Shown: positions 1 to 7,733 of the stretch, piece after piece
Layout: every line of letters starts with the position of its first letter
How positions within the stretch are numbered: the first letter of the stretch is position 1
Assembly (NCBI GenBank): GCA_020881835.1
Contig: CP052876.1
Coordinates: forward strand, 1,798,001-1,862,000
Direction of reading: 5' to 3'
DNA: 64,000 nt
From: Kineosporiaceae bacterium SCSIO 59966
Lineage (GTDB): Bacteria; Actinomycetota; Actinomycetes; Actinomycetales; SCSIO-59966
Position numbers and translations under genes: made by a program
The notes under the pieces: model-generated
The model's database searches: none
What the model was told of the DNA's origin: nothing
Seen by the model: the letters and a program-made list of their open reading frames with translations, nothing else

Positions 1-153
1 CGGCGTGTCGCCTCCACCGGCTGTCTGCGGCGGACGCCGTCCTGGCGAACCCGATCGGTCCCGGTTGCGCCCGGTCCGCGCCCCAAGCATGATCACAAGT
101 AGCAGCAGGGTGGGCACCGGTCCTGGTGCCACCACCACACGAGGAGGCAGCTG

Positions 154-375
154 ATGGCATTCACCTGGCCCGAGGACCGCAAGGGCAAGCGCATCCGGGG
201 CGACGAGCGCGCGGCGATGGCCGCCGAGGCGCGGCGGCTCTACGAGTCCGGCAAGTCCATCCGGGACATCCACGAGATCTCCGGGCGCTCCTTCGGGTTC
301 ATCCGCAACCTCCTCGTCGAGAGCGGCGTGACCTTCCGCGGCCGCGGTGGAGCCACCCGGCGCAAGGCCTCCTAG
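154..375 (+). CDS. Small helix-turn-helix domain protein
   Basis: Encodes 73 residues. The middle (about residues 24-60) reads as one helix-turn-helix: an AAEARRLYESG helix, a KSIRDIHEISGRSFGFIRNLL turn-plus-recognition pattern typical of Hin/resolvase-like or sigma-region-4-like HTH units, then a basic tail. Small stand-alone HTH proteins of this type are common in actinobacteria; DNA binding is inferred from the fold and no target is known. GAGGAGG lies 7 bases before the ATG and fixes the start. It sits about 220 bp upstream of an ABC operon on the same strand and could regulate it, but nothing in the sequence proves that. Confidence 0.75.
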   Translation: MAFTWPEDRKGKRIRGDERAAMAAEARRLYESGKSIRDIHEISGRSFGFIRNLLVESGVTFRGRGGATRRKAS

Positions 376-390
376 CGCAAGGCCTCCTAA
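361..390 (+). repeat. 15-bp tandem duplication at a stop codon
   Basis: CGCAAGGCCTCCTAG is followed directly by CGCAAGGCCTCCTAA. The first copy holds the last codons and TAG of the HTH gene; the second is a non-coding duplicate ending in TAA. It looks like replication slippage. Confidence 0.9.
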
Positions 391-592
391 CTGGCCCAGG
401 CTCCCGACGACGGCGCGTGATCGCCGTCCGAGGAGGAGAAGTCGCGCCGCCAGCGCCACCCGCCCCCGCGCACGGCCGCGACTCCTCCCCCGGTGGCGAT
501 CACGCCCGGGTGTCGCACCAGCTGCCCGTCCCTGGCCTTTCGCCCCTGGCCGGCCTTCAGCACGCGGCGCAGGCTGACCGCGGGAGGCAGCC

Positions 593-1534
593 ATGCACGC
601 CATCACGGTCTCGGACCTGCACAAGCGCTACGGCGACGTCAGGGCCGTGGATGGCCTGTCGTTCACCGTTGGCTTCGGGGAGGTCTTCGCCGTGGTCGGC
701 CCCAACGGGGCTGGCAAGACGACGACGGTGGAGATCCTCGAGGGGCACCGCCACCGCACCTCCGGCACCGTCGACGTCCTGGGCACCGACCCGGCCACCG
801 GCGGGCGCTCCTACCGGGAGCGGATCGGCATCGTGCTCCAGGACGCCGGCCTGGAGGAGGACTTCACCGTCGCTGAGCTGGTCCGGCTCTACCGCGGCAT
901 GTACCCACGCCGGCTCGACGTGGACGAGGTCGTCGCACTGGTCGGGCTCGCCGACAAGCGCGACGCCCGGGTCAAGACGCTCTCGGGCGGGCAGCGGCGC
1001 CGCCTCGACCTCGCCCTGGGACTCGTCGGCGACCCGGACGTGCTGTTCCTGGACGAGCCGACCACCGGGTTCGACCCCTCGGCCCGGCGCCGCGCCTGGG
1101 ACCTCGTCGGGTCACTGCGCGGCCTCGGCAAGACGGTCCTGCTCACCACGCACTACATGGACGAGGCCGAGCACCTCGCGGACCGCGTCGCCGTCGTCGT
1201 CGCCGGTCGGCTCGTCGCCTGCGGCACGCCGGAGGAGATCCGGGCTACCGGCGACGCCGTTGCCACCGTGGCGTTCCGGCTTCCGGCCGGCGTGGTGCCC
1301 GCCGACCTGCCCGAGCTGGACGGCGCCCTCCTGCCCCGAGGTGCCGGCTGGCGGCTGAGGACGACGACCCCGACCCTGGCGCTGAACAGGCTGACCGGGT
1401 GGGCGGTCGGCCGCGGCGAGGAGCTGCCGCAGATCGAGGTGACCCTGCCGTCCCTGGAGGACGTCTACCTCGAGCTCGTCGCGGCTGCGGGCACCGACGC
1501 CCGTCCCGACGCCTCGACTTCGGGACCCCGGTGA
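593..1534 (+). CDS. ABC transporter ATP-binding protein (DrrA-like)
   Basis: A 313-residue nucleotide-binding subunit that would power an ABC-2 exporter at the inner face of the membrane. Walker A is GPNGAGKTTT (about residue 36), the signature is LSGGQRRRLDLALG, Walker B LFLDEPTTGFDP, and the switch histidine lies in TTHYMDEAE. The C-terminal extension after residue 220 is the small accessory domain usual in DrrA-type drug or lipid exporters. GGGAGG precedes the ATG at 593. The next gene starts 4 bp after the stop, so the ATPase and the fused permease are almost certainly one transporter. Substrate unknown. Confidence 0.9.
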   Translation: MHAITVSDLHKRYGDVRAVDGLSFTVGFGEVFAVVGPNGAGKTTTVEILEGHRHRTSGTVDVLGTDPATGGRSYRERIGIVLQDAGLEEDFTVAELVRLYRGMYPRRLDVDEVVALVGLADKRDARVKTLSGGQRRRLDLALGLVGDPDVLFLDEPTTGFDPSARRRAWDLVGSLRGLGKTVLLTTHYMDEAEHLADRVAVVVAGRLVACGTPEEIRATGDAVATVAFRLPAGVVPADLPELDGALLPRGAGWRLRTTTPTLALNRLTGWAVGRGEELPQIEVTLPSLEDVYLELVAAAGTDARPDASTSGPR

Positions 1535-1538
1535 GTCC

Positions 1539-3251
1539 GTGAGCACAGGCCTGTCCAGCCGAACGGCACGCCCGTCCACCGAACGACGTCCGTCTCTGGG
1601 CCGGCTCGGCCTGGACCAACTGCGGTTCACCCTCACCGACCTGTGGCGGGCTCGGCTCGTCGTCATCTTCACCCTCGTGCTGCCGCTGACCTGGCTCGTC
1701 GTCCTCGGGTTCCTCGCCGGCAACGACGTGCTCGACGGCACCTCCGGGATCCGCGTCATGCAGGTGGTGACCCCGAGCGCCGCAACGATGGGCGTGCTGT
1801 TCGCGGCCTTCCCCACCGTGGCCACGGCAGTCGCCGTCGCTCGCGAGCGCGGAGTGCTCCGCCGGGTGCGCGGGACGCCGCTACCCGCCGGCGTCTACCT
1901 CGGGGCCAAGGTGGTCAGCGCAGCGCTGGTCGCGGTCGCCGCCTACACGCTGATGCTCCTCGTCGGCGTCCTGGTCTACGACGTCCAGGTGTTCTGGCGG
2001 ACCGTGCCGGCCATGGCAGTCACCGTCCTGGTCGCCACCGCAGCCTTCGCAGCCCTCGGCCTCGCCGTCGCGGCACTGGCCCGCTCGGGCAACACCGCTC
2101 AGGCCGTCGCGATCGGGCTGGCGGTGACGATGTCTTTCCTGTCCGGGTTGTTCACCGTCGGGGAGATGCCGGCGTGGATGCAGCACGTCGCTGACGTCCT
2201 GCCGGTCGGGGTGCTGCTGCGGGCCCTGCAGGGGCAGCTCGACCCGTTCTCCACCGGCTCAGGGTGGGACGGCGGGGCGCTGGCCGTCCTCGTCGTCTGG
2301 GGCGCCGGGGCGGCGGCAGTCACCCTGCGCACCTTCCGCTGGGAGCCGGCGGCCGACCGGACGTCGTCCCGGGGACGGCGGGCCACCACCCACCCGGCAC
2401 CCGGGCCGACGCCCGACAGCAGCGGGGCCCCTCGGCGTCCGGCGAGTCTGGCCGTGGCCGAGGCCGGTCGTCCGGGCCCGGTGTCCCTGGTCGTCGCGCA
2501 GACGGCGGCGGCGACCCGGGCAGCGATGCGGGACCCCGGCTGGCTGTTCTTCGCCGTCGCGATGCCGCTCGGCCTCTTCGTGCTCAACGCGGGGATGAGT
2601 CGCTCCGCCGGGGGCGACCCGGATCTGGTCGCCGTCCTGGCGGCCGGCATGATCGCCTTCGGGACGGCCGTCACCGCGTTCGTCAACCTGCCGGAAGCCG
2701 TGGCCACCGCCCGGGACCGCGGTGTGCTCAAGAGGCTGCGTGGGACGCCGACACCGGCCGCGGCCTACCTCGCCGGGCGGATCCTGTCGGCGCTCTGGAT
2801 CGCACTGCTCACCGCCGTCCTCGTTGTCGGGGTGGGCGTGCTGTTCTTCGGCCTGACCCCCACCTGGCCCGGCCTACTGCTCGCCGGCGCGTTCGTCGTC
2901 CTGGGTGCGGTGACCCTCGGCGCGTGCGGCTTCGCCCTCGCCGGCGGCCTCCCGGACGCGAAGGCCGTCGGCGCGGTGGGGCTCGGCGTGCTGCTGCCGG
3001 CGTCGTTCTTCTCCGACGTCTTCGTCGTGAACCCGCCGCAGTGGATGTCGACGGTCGGGTCGGTGCTGCCGCTGCAGCACGTCGTCCGGCTGCTCGACCG
3101 TGCCCTGGACCCGGCTGGGACGGCCGTGGCATGGGGCTCGTTCGCCGTCGTCGTCGTCTGGCTGGTGGGCGCCTCCCTCATCGCGCTGCGAACCTTCCGG
3201 TGGGAGGCACGCGAGGACCACGGCCGCGGACGGCGCCCCCACGGCCGGTAG
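1539..3251 (+). CDS. ABC-2 permease with two fused permease domains
   Basis: 570 residues, about twice the usual ABC-2 permease. Residues about 25-270 and 320-555 are two homologous permease units, each with six hydrophobic segments, an ARERGVLRRVRGTP-like / ARDRGVLKRLRGTP cytoplasmic loop and a closing LRTFRWE motif. A Pro/Arg/Ser-rich linker separates them. Such exporters normally need two permease subunits; here both halves of the channel are one chain. GTG start 4 bp after the ATPase gene. The internal similarity indicates duplication and fusion. Substrate unknown; a DrrAB-like drug or lipid exporter is possible. Confidence 0.88.
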   Translation: MSTGLSSRTARPSTERRPSLGRLGLDQLRFTLTDLWRARLVVIFTLVLPLTWLVVLGFLAGNDVLDGTSGIRVMQVVTPSAATMGVLFAAFPTVATAVAVARERGVLRRVRGTPLPAGVYLGAKVVSAALVAVAAYTLMLLVGVLVYDVQVFWRTVPAMAVTVLVATAAFAALGLAVAALARSGNTAQAVAIGLAVTMSFLSGLFTVGEMPAWMQHVADVLPVGVLLRALQGQLDPFSTGSGWDGGALAVLVVWGAGAAAVTLRTFRWEPAADRTSSRGRRATTHPAPGPTPDSSGAPRRPASLAVAEAGRPGPVSLVVAQTAAATRAAMRDPGWLFFAVAMPLGLFVLNAGMSRSAGGDPDLVAVLAAGMIAFGTAVTAFVNLPEAVATARDRGVLKRLRGTPTPAAAYLAGRILSALWIALLTAVLVVGVGVLFFGLTPTWPGLLLAGAFVVLGAVTLGACGFALAGGLPDAKAVGAVGLGVLLPASFFSDVFVVNPPQWMSTVGSVLPLQHVVRLLDRALDPAGTAVAWGSFAVVVVWLVGASLIALRTFRWEAREDHGRGRRPHGR

Positions 3252-3261
3252 CGTGCCACCC

Positions 3262-4185
3262 GTGACCAGGGGGCTCGGCGTCCGCGACGTGGCGCACGCG
3301 TTCGGCGGACGGCAGGCGCTGGCCGGGGTGTCCTTCGACGTCGTCCCGGGAGTGATCACCGGCCTGCTCGGCCCCAACGGCGCCGGCAAGACGACGCTGC
3401 TGCGGGTGCTGCTCGGCGTCCTGACCCCCGACCGTGGCGAGGTCACCTACGACGGCCGGCCGGTCCTGCCGCAGGACCGGCAGCGCTGGGGGTACATGCC
3501 GCAGGAGCGTGGCCTGTACCCGGCGATGCCCGCCGGTGAGCAGGTCATCTACTTCGGCCGGCTGCACCGGCTGGCCAAGGACGACGCCACCACCCGGGCC
3601 CGGGCGCTGCTGGCCGAGCTCGGGCTGGGCGACCGGTGGGACTCACGCACCGACAAGCTGTCCGGCGGGATGCAGCAGCGGCTGCAACTGGCCACCGCGC
3701 TCGTCCACGACCCCGACGTCATCGTGCTCGACGAGCCGTTCAACGGGCTCGACCCCGTCGCGGTGGAGAACCTGTCCTCGACGCTGCGCCGGCGCGCCGA
3801 GGCCGGACGCACCGTGCTGTTCTCCTCCCACCAGCTCGACCTGGTCCAGGACCTCTGCGAGGACATCGTCATGGTGGACGCCGGACGCACGGTGCTGGCC
3901 GGACCGGTGGCCCGGCTGCGCGCCTCCTCCGGGGAGCGCCAGCTGCGGCTGCACGTGCGCGGGGCCGGCCGCGACTGGGTCGCCCGCTTTCCCGGCGTCC
4001 GGGTGGTCAGCGACGAGGTCGACGAGCTGCGGCTCTCCCTGTCCCCGGACGTCGACGCGCTCGCCGTCCTGGACGCCGCCCGCGCGCAGGGCGAGGTGGT
4101 CGACTTCGGGCTGGACCTGCCCACCCTGTCCCACCTGTTCCTCACCGCCGCCGGGAGGACCAGCGTCGAGGAGGTGCCAGCGTGA
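3262..4185 (+). CDS. ABC transporter ATP-binding protein (NatA-like)
   Basis: About 307 residues with all ABC ATPase marks: Walker A LLGPNGAGKTTLLR, Q-loop YMPQERGLYP, signature LSGGMQQRLQLATALVHDP, Walker B VIVLDEPFNGLDP and the switch in SSHQLD. The fold and the C-terminal domain match NatA/DUF4162-type export ATPases. It follows the fused permease with no real gap and overlaps the next permease by 4 bp (GTGA), so it pairs with that downstream gene. Start is GTG at 3262; an in-frame GTG at 3253 is equally possible because no clear ribosome site separates them. The family often exports sodium, antibiotics or peptides; the substrate here is unknown. Confidence 0.88.
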   Translation: MTRGLGVRDVAHAFGGRQALAGVSFDVVPGVITGLLGPNGAGKTTLLRVLLGVLTPDRGEVTYDGRPVLPQDRQRWGYMPQERGLYPAMPAGEQVIYFGRLHRLAKDDATTRARALLAELGLGDRWDSRTDKLSGGMQQRLQLATALVHDPDVIVLDEPFNGLDPVAVENLSSTLRRRAEAGRTVLFSSHQLDLVQDLCEDIVMVDAGRTVLAGPVARLRASSGERQLRLHVRGAGRDWVARFPGVRVVSDEVDELRLSLSPDVDALAVLDAARAQGEVVDFGLDLPTLSHLFLTAAGRTSVEEVPA

Positions 4186-5363
4186 GCGAGTGGTGGCGCG
4201 GCACCCGGCTTGTCGCCGGACGGGCGATGACCGAGACCGTCCGGTCGCGGTCGTTCAGGGTGGTCACGTTGATCCTGCTGCTCATCGGCACCGCCGGGGT
4301 CGTGCTGCCGCAGGTGCTCGGCGGGGACGACGGCACCCGGGCCCTGGCGATGGTCGGGCCAGCCCCGGAGGGTCTCGTCGAGTCGCTCGACGCGACCACG
4401 GCCGGCAGCGGCCTCGAGGTCGAGTACGTCGAGGTCGACTCCTCGGACGCCGCGCGCCAGGCCGTCGAGGGCGGCGACGCCGACGCGGCCCTGGTCGGCG
4501 ACACGCTCTACGCCGGCAGCAACCTCACGGACACGTTCCCCGGGACGGTCGCGCAGGCCGTCACCATGCTGGAGACCTCCGAGCGGCTCGCCGACGCCGG
4601 ACTGTCTGCTGAGCAGGTCGCCGAGCTGCAGCAGGTGTCGCCGCCGCAGCTGGTGCGGGTCGGGGGCGCCGAGGACGCCGACCGGGCGGGCGCCGGCTTC
4701 CTGGTCGGGATCGTCCTGTACCTGGCGGTGACGTTCGCCGGCAGCGCGATCGCGACGTCCGTAGCGACGGAGAAGGCGAGCCGGATCTCCGAGGTGCTGC
4801 TGCCGGTACTGCGCTCCAGCCAGATCCTCGTCGGCACGGTGCTCGCCGTGGGGCTCGCCACCCTCGCCCAGCTGCTCGTCCTGCTCACCCCGGTCGCGGT
4901 CGGCGTCCGGGTCACCGACGAGATCGGGCTGCCCGAGGCCGCCGCGGCCGACCTCGCCCTGGGTGTCGTGTGGTTCGTCCTCGGGTTCGCGCTGTTCGCG
5001 TTCGTGTTCGCGGCGTCCGGGGCGATGGTCGACAAGGTCCAGGACGTCGGCGGGACGATCGCCCCGATCAGCATCATCCTGATCGCCGGCTACATGCTCG
5101 GCGTCGTGTTCGCCGCGCAGGACAGTGACGGACCGGTCGCCGTCGTCGCCTCGATCGTGCCGGTCACCGCGCCGCTCGTGATGCCGATCCGCTGGGCGGC
5201 CGGCACCGTCCCGGTGTGGCAGCTCGTGCTCGCGATGGTGCTCACCGCGGCGACCGCCGTCCTGCTCGCGGCGTTCGCCTCCCGGGTGTACCGCCGGGCG
5301 TTGCTCATCACCGGCCGGCGGGCGAAGTGGAGTGAGGTCCTCGGCGGCTCCACCCCCGCCTGA
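4182..5363 (+). CDS. ABC-2 permease, NatB-like
   Basis: 393 residues. An N-terminal membrane segment (VTLILLLIGTAGVVLPQ, about residue 30) is followed by an extracytoplasmic region of about 140 residues, then five to six membrane segments from residue 180 on. This layout is that of NatB/YhaP-type ABC-2 permeases. The loop ATEKASRISEVLLPVLRSSQ is the typical conserved cytoplasmic element. A GGAGG site precedes the GTG start at 4182, which overlaps the ATPase stop, so the two are translationally coupled. The operon ends here, just before a repeat module. Transported substrate not readable from sequence. Confidence 0.87.
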   Translation: MSEWWRGTRLVAGRAMTETVRSRSFRVVTLILLLIGTAGVVLPQVLGGDDGTRALAMVGPAPEGLVESLDATTAGSGLEVEYVEVDSSDAARQAVEGGDADAALVGDTLYAGSNLTDTFPGTVAQAVTMLETSERLADAGLSAEQVAELQQVSPPQLVRVGGAEDADRAGAGFLVGIVLYLAVTFAGSAIATSVATEKASRISEVLLPVLRSSQILVGTVLAVGLATLAQLLVLLTPVAVGVRVTDEIGLPEAAAADLALGVVWFVLGFALFAFVFAASGAMVDKVQDVGGTIAPISIILIAGYMLGVVFAAQDSDGPVAVVASIVPVTAPLVMPIRWAAGTVPVWQLVLAMVLTAATAVLLAAFASRVYRRALLITGRRAKWSEVLGGSTPA

Positions 5364-5376
5364 CCCCCACCCCCTC

Positions 5377-5524
5377 GGTGATCATGCAATCCCGCCACCC
5401 TGCCCACTGAGCGCCCGCTGCCAAAATGCTGGATTCAGCGCCGCCCTTGCGGCGTGTCGCGCCAACAACCCAGCATTCTGCGAGCCGGACGGTGGCCGGG
5501 GGGGTGGCGGGATTGCATGATCAC
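5377..5524. repeat. A-B-A' intergenic repeat module 1
   Basis: The most compact of four modules. Left: unit A at 5377-5399 (core TGATCATGCAATCCCGCCAC). Right: the same unit inverted (A') at 5503-5524. Between them is the B hairpin, arms AATGCTGGATT (5425-5435) and AACCCAGCATT (5467-5477), with the conserved GGCGTGTCGCGCC stretch in its right half. The whole is 148 bp with inverted-repeat ends and no credible reading frame. It fills the gap between the convergent ABC operon and the EamA gene, so a two-way terminator is one possible role; a MITE-like non-autonomous element is another. Confidence 0.9.
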
Positions 5525-6576
5525 GAAGGGGAGCTCTCCGGGTCGGGGACGGCGTCCGGGTCGGGGACGACGTCCGGGCCAGGGACGACGTCCAGCCCCG
5601 CGAGGACGTCCGGGCGCTCCCGCAGCTCGTCGTACCGGACGGCCAGGACGCCGGCGACGATGAGCACCCCGCCCGCAAGCTGCACCGGCATCGGCAGCTC
5701 CCCGAGCACGAGCCAGGCGAAGACCACGCTGAACAGCACCTCGGTGAGCCCGACGAAGCTGGCCATCTTGGAGCCCAGCCGCCGGGTGGAGGCGATCCCG
5801 GTGGCGTAGGCGAGCGCCGCGGCGACGACGACGAGCAGACCCGCGGGCACCCACCAGGGGACGAGCGCACCCGCCAGCCGGACGTCGTCCGCCGCCCAGG
5901 TCATCGGCATCACGCCGACCGCCCCGGCCACGGCCAGGGCGACGGTCGCGACGACCATGCCGCCCGCGGCCATGACGAGCGGCGGCAGCCCGGTGGTCTC
6001 CCGCGCGGACAGGACGAAGTAGAACGCCAGGCCGACCGCCGCACCGAGTCCCCACAGCGCGCCGCCGAGGTCGACGCGCATGCCGCCGGTGAGGTCAAGC
6101 ACGAGCAGCAGACCCGCCACCGACAGGACGACGCCGACGAGCGTCCAGGACCGGGGCCGCTGGCCGTGGCGCAGCCACAGCCACAGGACGACGAGGACCA
6201 CGCCGAGGTACTCCAGCAGCAGGGCGACGCCGACGCTGAGGGTCGTCACCGCGTTGAAGTAGAACAGCTGGACGGCGGCCATCGCGACGAGGCCGTAGAC
6301 GGTGATGAGACCGGCGTTGCGGCGCAGCACGTCCCAGCGGCCCCGCAGCGCGACGACGGCCGGCACGACGAGCAGCAGCGCCGCTCCCCCGATCCGGAAG
6401 GTGACGGCCGCACCGGGCGACCAGCCGGTCTCGAGCAGGGACTTCGCCAGCGTGCCCGAGCTGCCGAACGCCGCGGCCGAGACGAGTGCCAGCCAGATGC
6501 CGGCTGCATCGACGCCCGGACGGCGCCGCGCGGGGGTGGCGGGACGGTCCAGGACGGCAGGGCGCACGGCAGTCAC
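5521..6576 (-). CDS. EamA/DMT-family transporter
   Basis: 351 residues with ten hydrophobic segments in two five-helix halves (about residues 25-160 and 170-310), the EamA drug/metabolite transporter layout. The family exports amino acids and other metabolites from the cytoplasm; the substrate cannot be told. Start is a GTG at 6576. The C-terminal tail is a low-complexity Pro/Asp/Val repeat (VVPGPDVVPDPDAVPDP) ending at a TGA supplied by the TGATCA inside repeat unit A'. The tail may therefore have been reshaped when the repeat arrived. It is divergent from the CGNR gene and shares a 76-bp upstream region with it. Confidence 0.88.
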   Translation of the reverse strand: MTAVRPAVLDRPATPARRRPGVDAAGIWLALVSAAAFGSSGTLAKSLLETGWSPGAAVTFRIGGAALLLVVPAVVALRGRWDVLRRNAGLITVYGLVAMAAVQLFYFNAVTTLSVGVALLLEYLGVVLVVLWLWLRHGQRPRSWTLVGVVLSVAGLLLVLDLTGGMRVDLGGALWGLGAAVGLAFYFVLSARETTGLPPLVMAAGGMVVATVALAVAGAVGVMPMTWAADDVRLAGALVPWWVPAGLLVVVAAALAYATGIASTRRLGSKMASFVGLTEVLFSVVFAWLVLGELPMPVQLAGGVLIVAGVLAVRYDELRERPDVLAGLDVVPGPDVVPDPDAVPDPESSPS

Positions 6577-6652
6577 GGCGGCAACCTCATCTGACAGGGG
6601 TAAACTGCGGGAACGGTGATGACACTACGAGCCCGCAACGTCAGGAGTCAAC

Positions 6653-7306
6653 ATGGTCTTCGCCCATGACACCGAGACGTCTCTGGCGTCGTCCGCGGCC
6701 TTGATCAACACCCTCGGCGACGGCACCGAGCAGGGCGACACCCTGCGCACGGTCGAGGACCTCGACGCGTTCGTCGAGGCCTGGGAGTACACCGGCAGCC
6801 GGACTCACGACGAGGCCGAGCTGTCCGCCGTCCGGGACCTGCGCCCGGTGCTGCGCCGGATCTGGACCGCCGAGGACGACGAGGTCGTCGTGGCGGAGGT
6901 GAACGCCCTGCTCAGCGGTGCCCGGGCGCTGCCGCAGCTCGTCCGGCACGACGGCTGGGACTGGCACCTGCACGCGACCAGTCCGGAGCAGCCGCTGGCC
7001 ACCCGGATGGCGGTGGAGGCCGCGATGGCGCTCGTCGACGTCGTCCGCAGCGGGGAGCTGAGCCGGCTGCGAGTGTGCGAGGCCGAGGACTGCGGCGCCG
7101 TGCTGGTCGACCTGTCCCGCAACCGGTCCCGCCGGTACTGCGAGGGCGGCTGCGGCAACCGGGTGGCCGTCGCGGCCTACCGGGCGCGCCGGGCGGCCGG
7201 CCCTCAGCCCACCGGGCCTCAGCCCACCGGGCCTCAGTCCGCCGGGCCTCAGCCCACCGGCTCGAGCACGAACAGCGGGATCTCCCGCTCGGTGCGCTCG
7301 GCGTAG
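6653..7306 (+). CDS. CGNR zinc-finger (ABATE-type) regulator
   Basis: 217 residues. The C-terminal part carries the CGNR zinc finger: CEAEDCGAVLVDLSRN, then RRYCEGGCGNRVAVAAYRARR, giving the Cys pairs and the CGNR tetrad. The N-terminal half matches the ABATE stress-response domain found with this finger. Proteins of this family are predicted DNA-binding transcription factors; the target is unknown. CAGGAG lies before the ATG at 6653. The tail beyond residue 182 is a GPQPT repeat made by a 15-bp tandem repeat. The last 58 bp overlap the end of the convergent nitroreductase gene. Confidence 0.88.
   Translation: MVFAHDTETSLASSAALINTLGDGTEQGDTLRTVEDLDAFVEAWEYTGSRTHDEAELSAVRDLRPVLRRIWTAEDDEVVVAEVNALLSGARALPQLVRHDGWDWHLHATSPEQPLATRMAVEAAMALVDVVRSGELSRLRVCEAEDCGAVLVDLSRNRSRRYCEGGCGNRVAVAAYRARRAAGPQPTGPQPTGPQSAGPQPTGSSTNSGISRSVRSA
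7203..7262 (+). repeat. 15-bp tandem repeat, four copies
   Basis: Unit CTCAGCCCACCGGGC; copies start at 7203, 7218, 7233 (two changes) and 7248 (last copy incomplete). It encodes the GPQPT tail of the CGNR protein, and the last copy also lies inside the 3' end of the opposite-strand nitroreductase gene. Confidence 0.88.
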
Positions 7307-7713
7307 TCGGCGTAGTCACCGAAGGCCGCCACCGCCCGCTGCCACCACACCGCGCGCTCCTCGCCGTGCACGAGCCGGGCCCGGCAGTCGACCACCCGCG
7401 GACCGTCCTGCACCCGGACGTCGGGGTGGGCGAGCAGGTTGTGGTACCAGTGCGGGTGCCGCGGCGCCCCGCCCTCGGACGCAACCGCGCAGTAGACCCC
7501 GTCGTGCTCGACCCGCATCAGCGGCACCTTGCGCAGCCGGCCGCTCCGGGCCCCCCGCATGGTCAGGACGACGACCGGTAGCCCGCGCATCGTCGTCCCG
7601 CGGGTGCCGCCGGAGGACTCGTACTCCTCGACCTGGCGGCGGACGTGCTCGTTCGGGCTGGGTTCGTAGTGGCTCAGCTCGGACTGGCTCAGCTCGGGGT
7701 CCTGTGTCTGCAC
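7249..7713 (-). CDS. Deazaflavin (F420)-dependent nitroreductase family protein
   Basis: About 154 residues of the Ddn/nitroreductase family, split-barrel proteins that bind F420 and reduce quinones or nitro compounds. The family core is visible: GGTRGTTMRGLPVVVLTMRG, then RSGRLRKVPLMRVEHDGVYCAVASEGG, PRHPHWYHNLLAHPDV and a C-terminal FGDYADYAERTEREIPLFVLEPV. Start taken as GTG at 7713, shortly after the preceding immunity gene; the frame stays open upstream but those residues overlap that gene. It would be the last gene of a minus-strand run, though no functional link to the toxin cassette is evident. Exact activity is unknown. Confidence 0.85.
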   Translation of the reverse strand: MQTQDPELSQSELSHYEPSPNEHVRRQVEEYESSGGTRGTTMRGLPVVVLTMRGARSGRLRKVPLMRVEHDGVYCAVASEGGAPRHPHWYHNLLAHPDVRVQDGPRVVDCRARLVHGEERAVWWQRAVAAFGDYADYAERTEREIPLFVLEPVG

Positions 7714-7733
7714 GGCCGCACCGTACGCGGCGC

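Noticed and set aside
87-96. GCATGATCAC near the window start as a repeat unit
   Set aside because: Only 10 bases match the A' unit and the GGTGGCGGGATT part is missing, so chance is likely.
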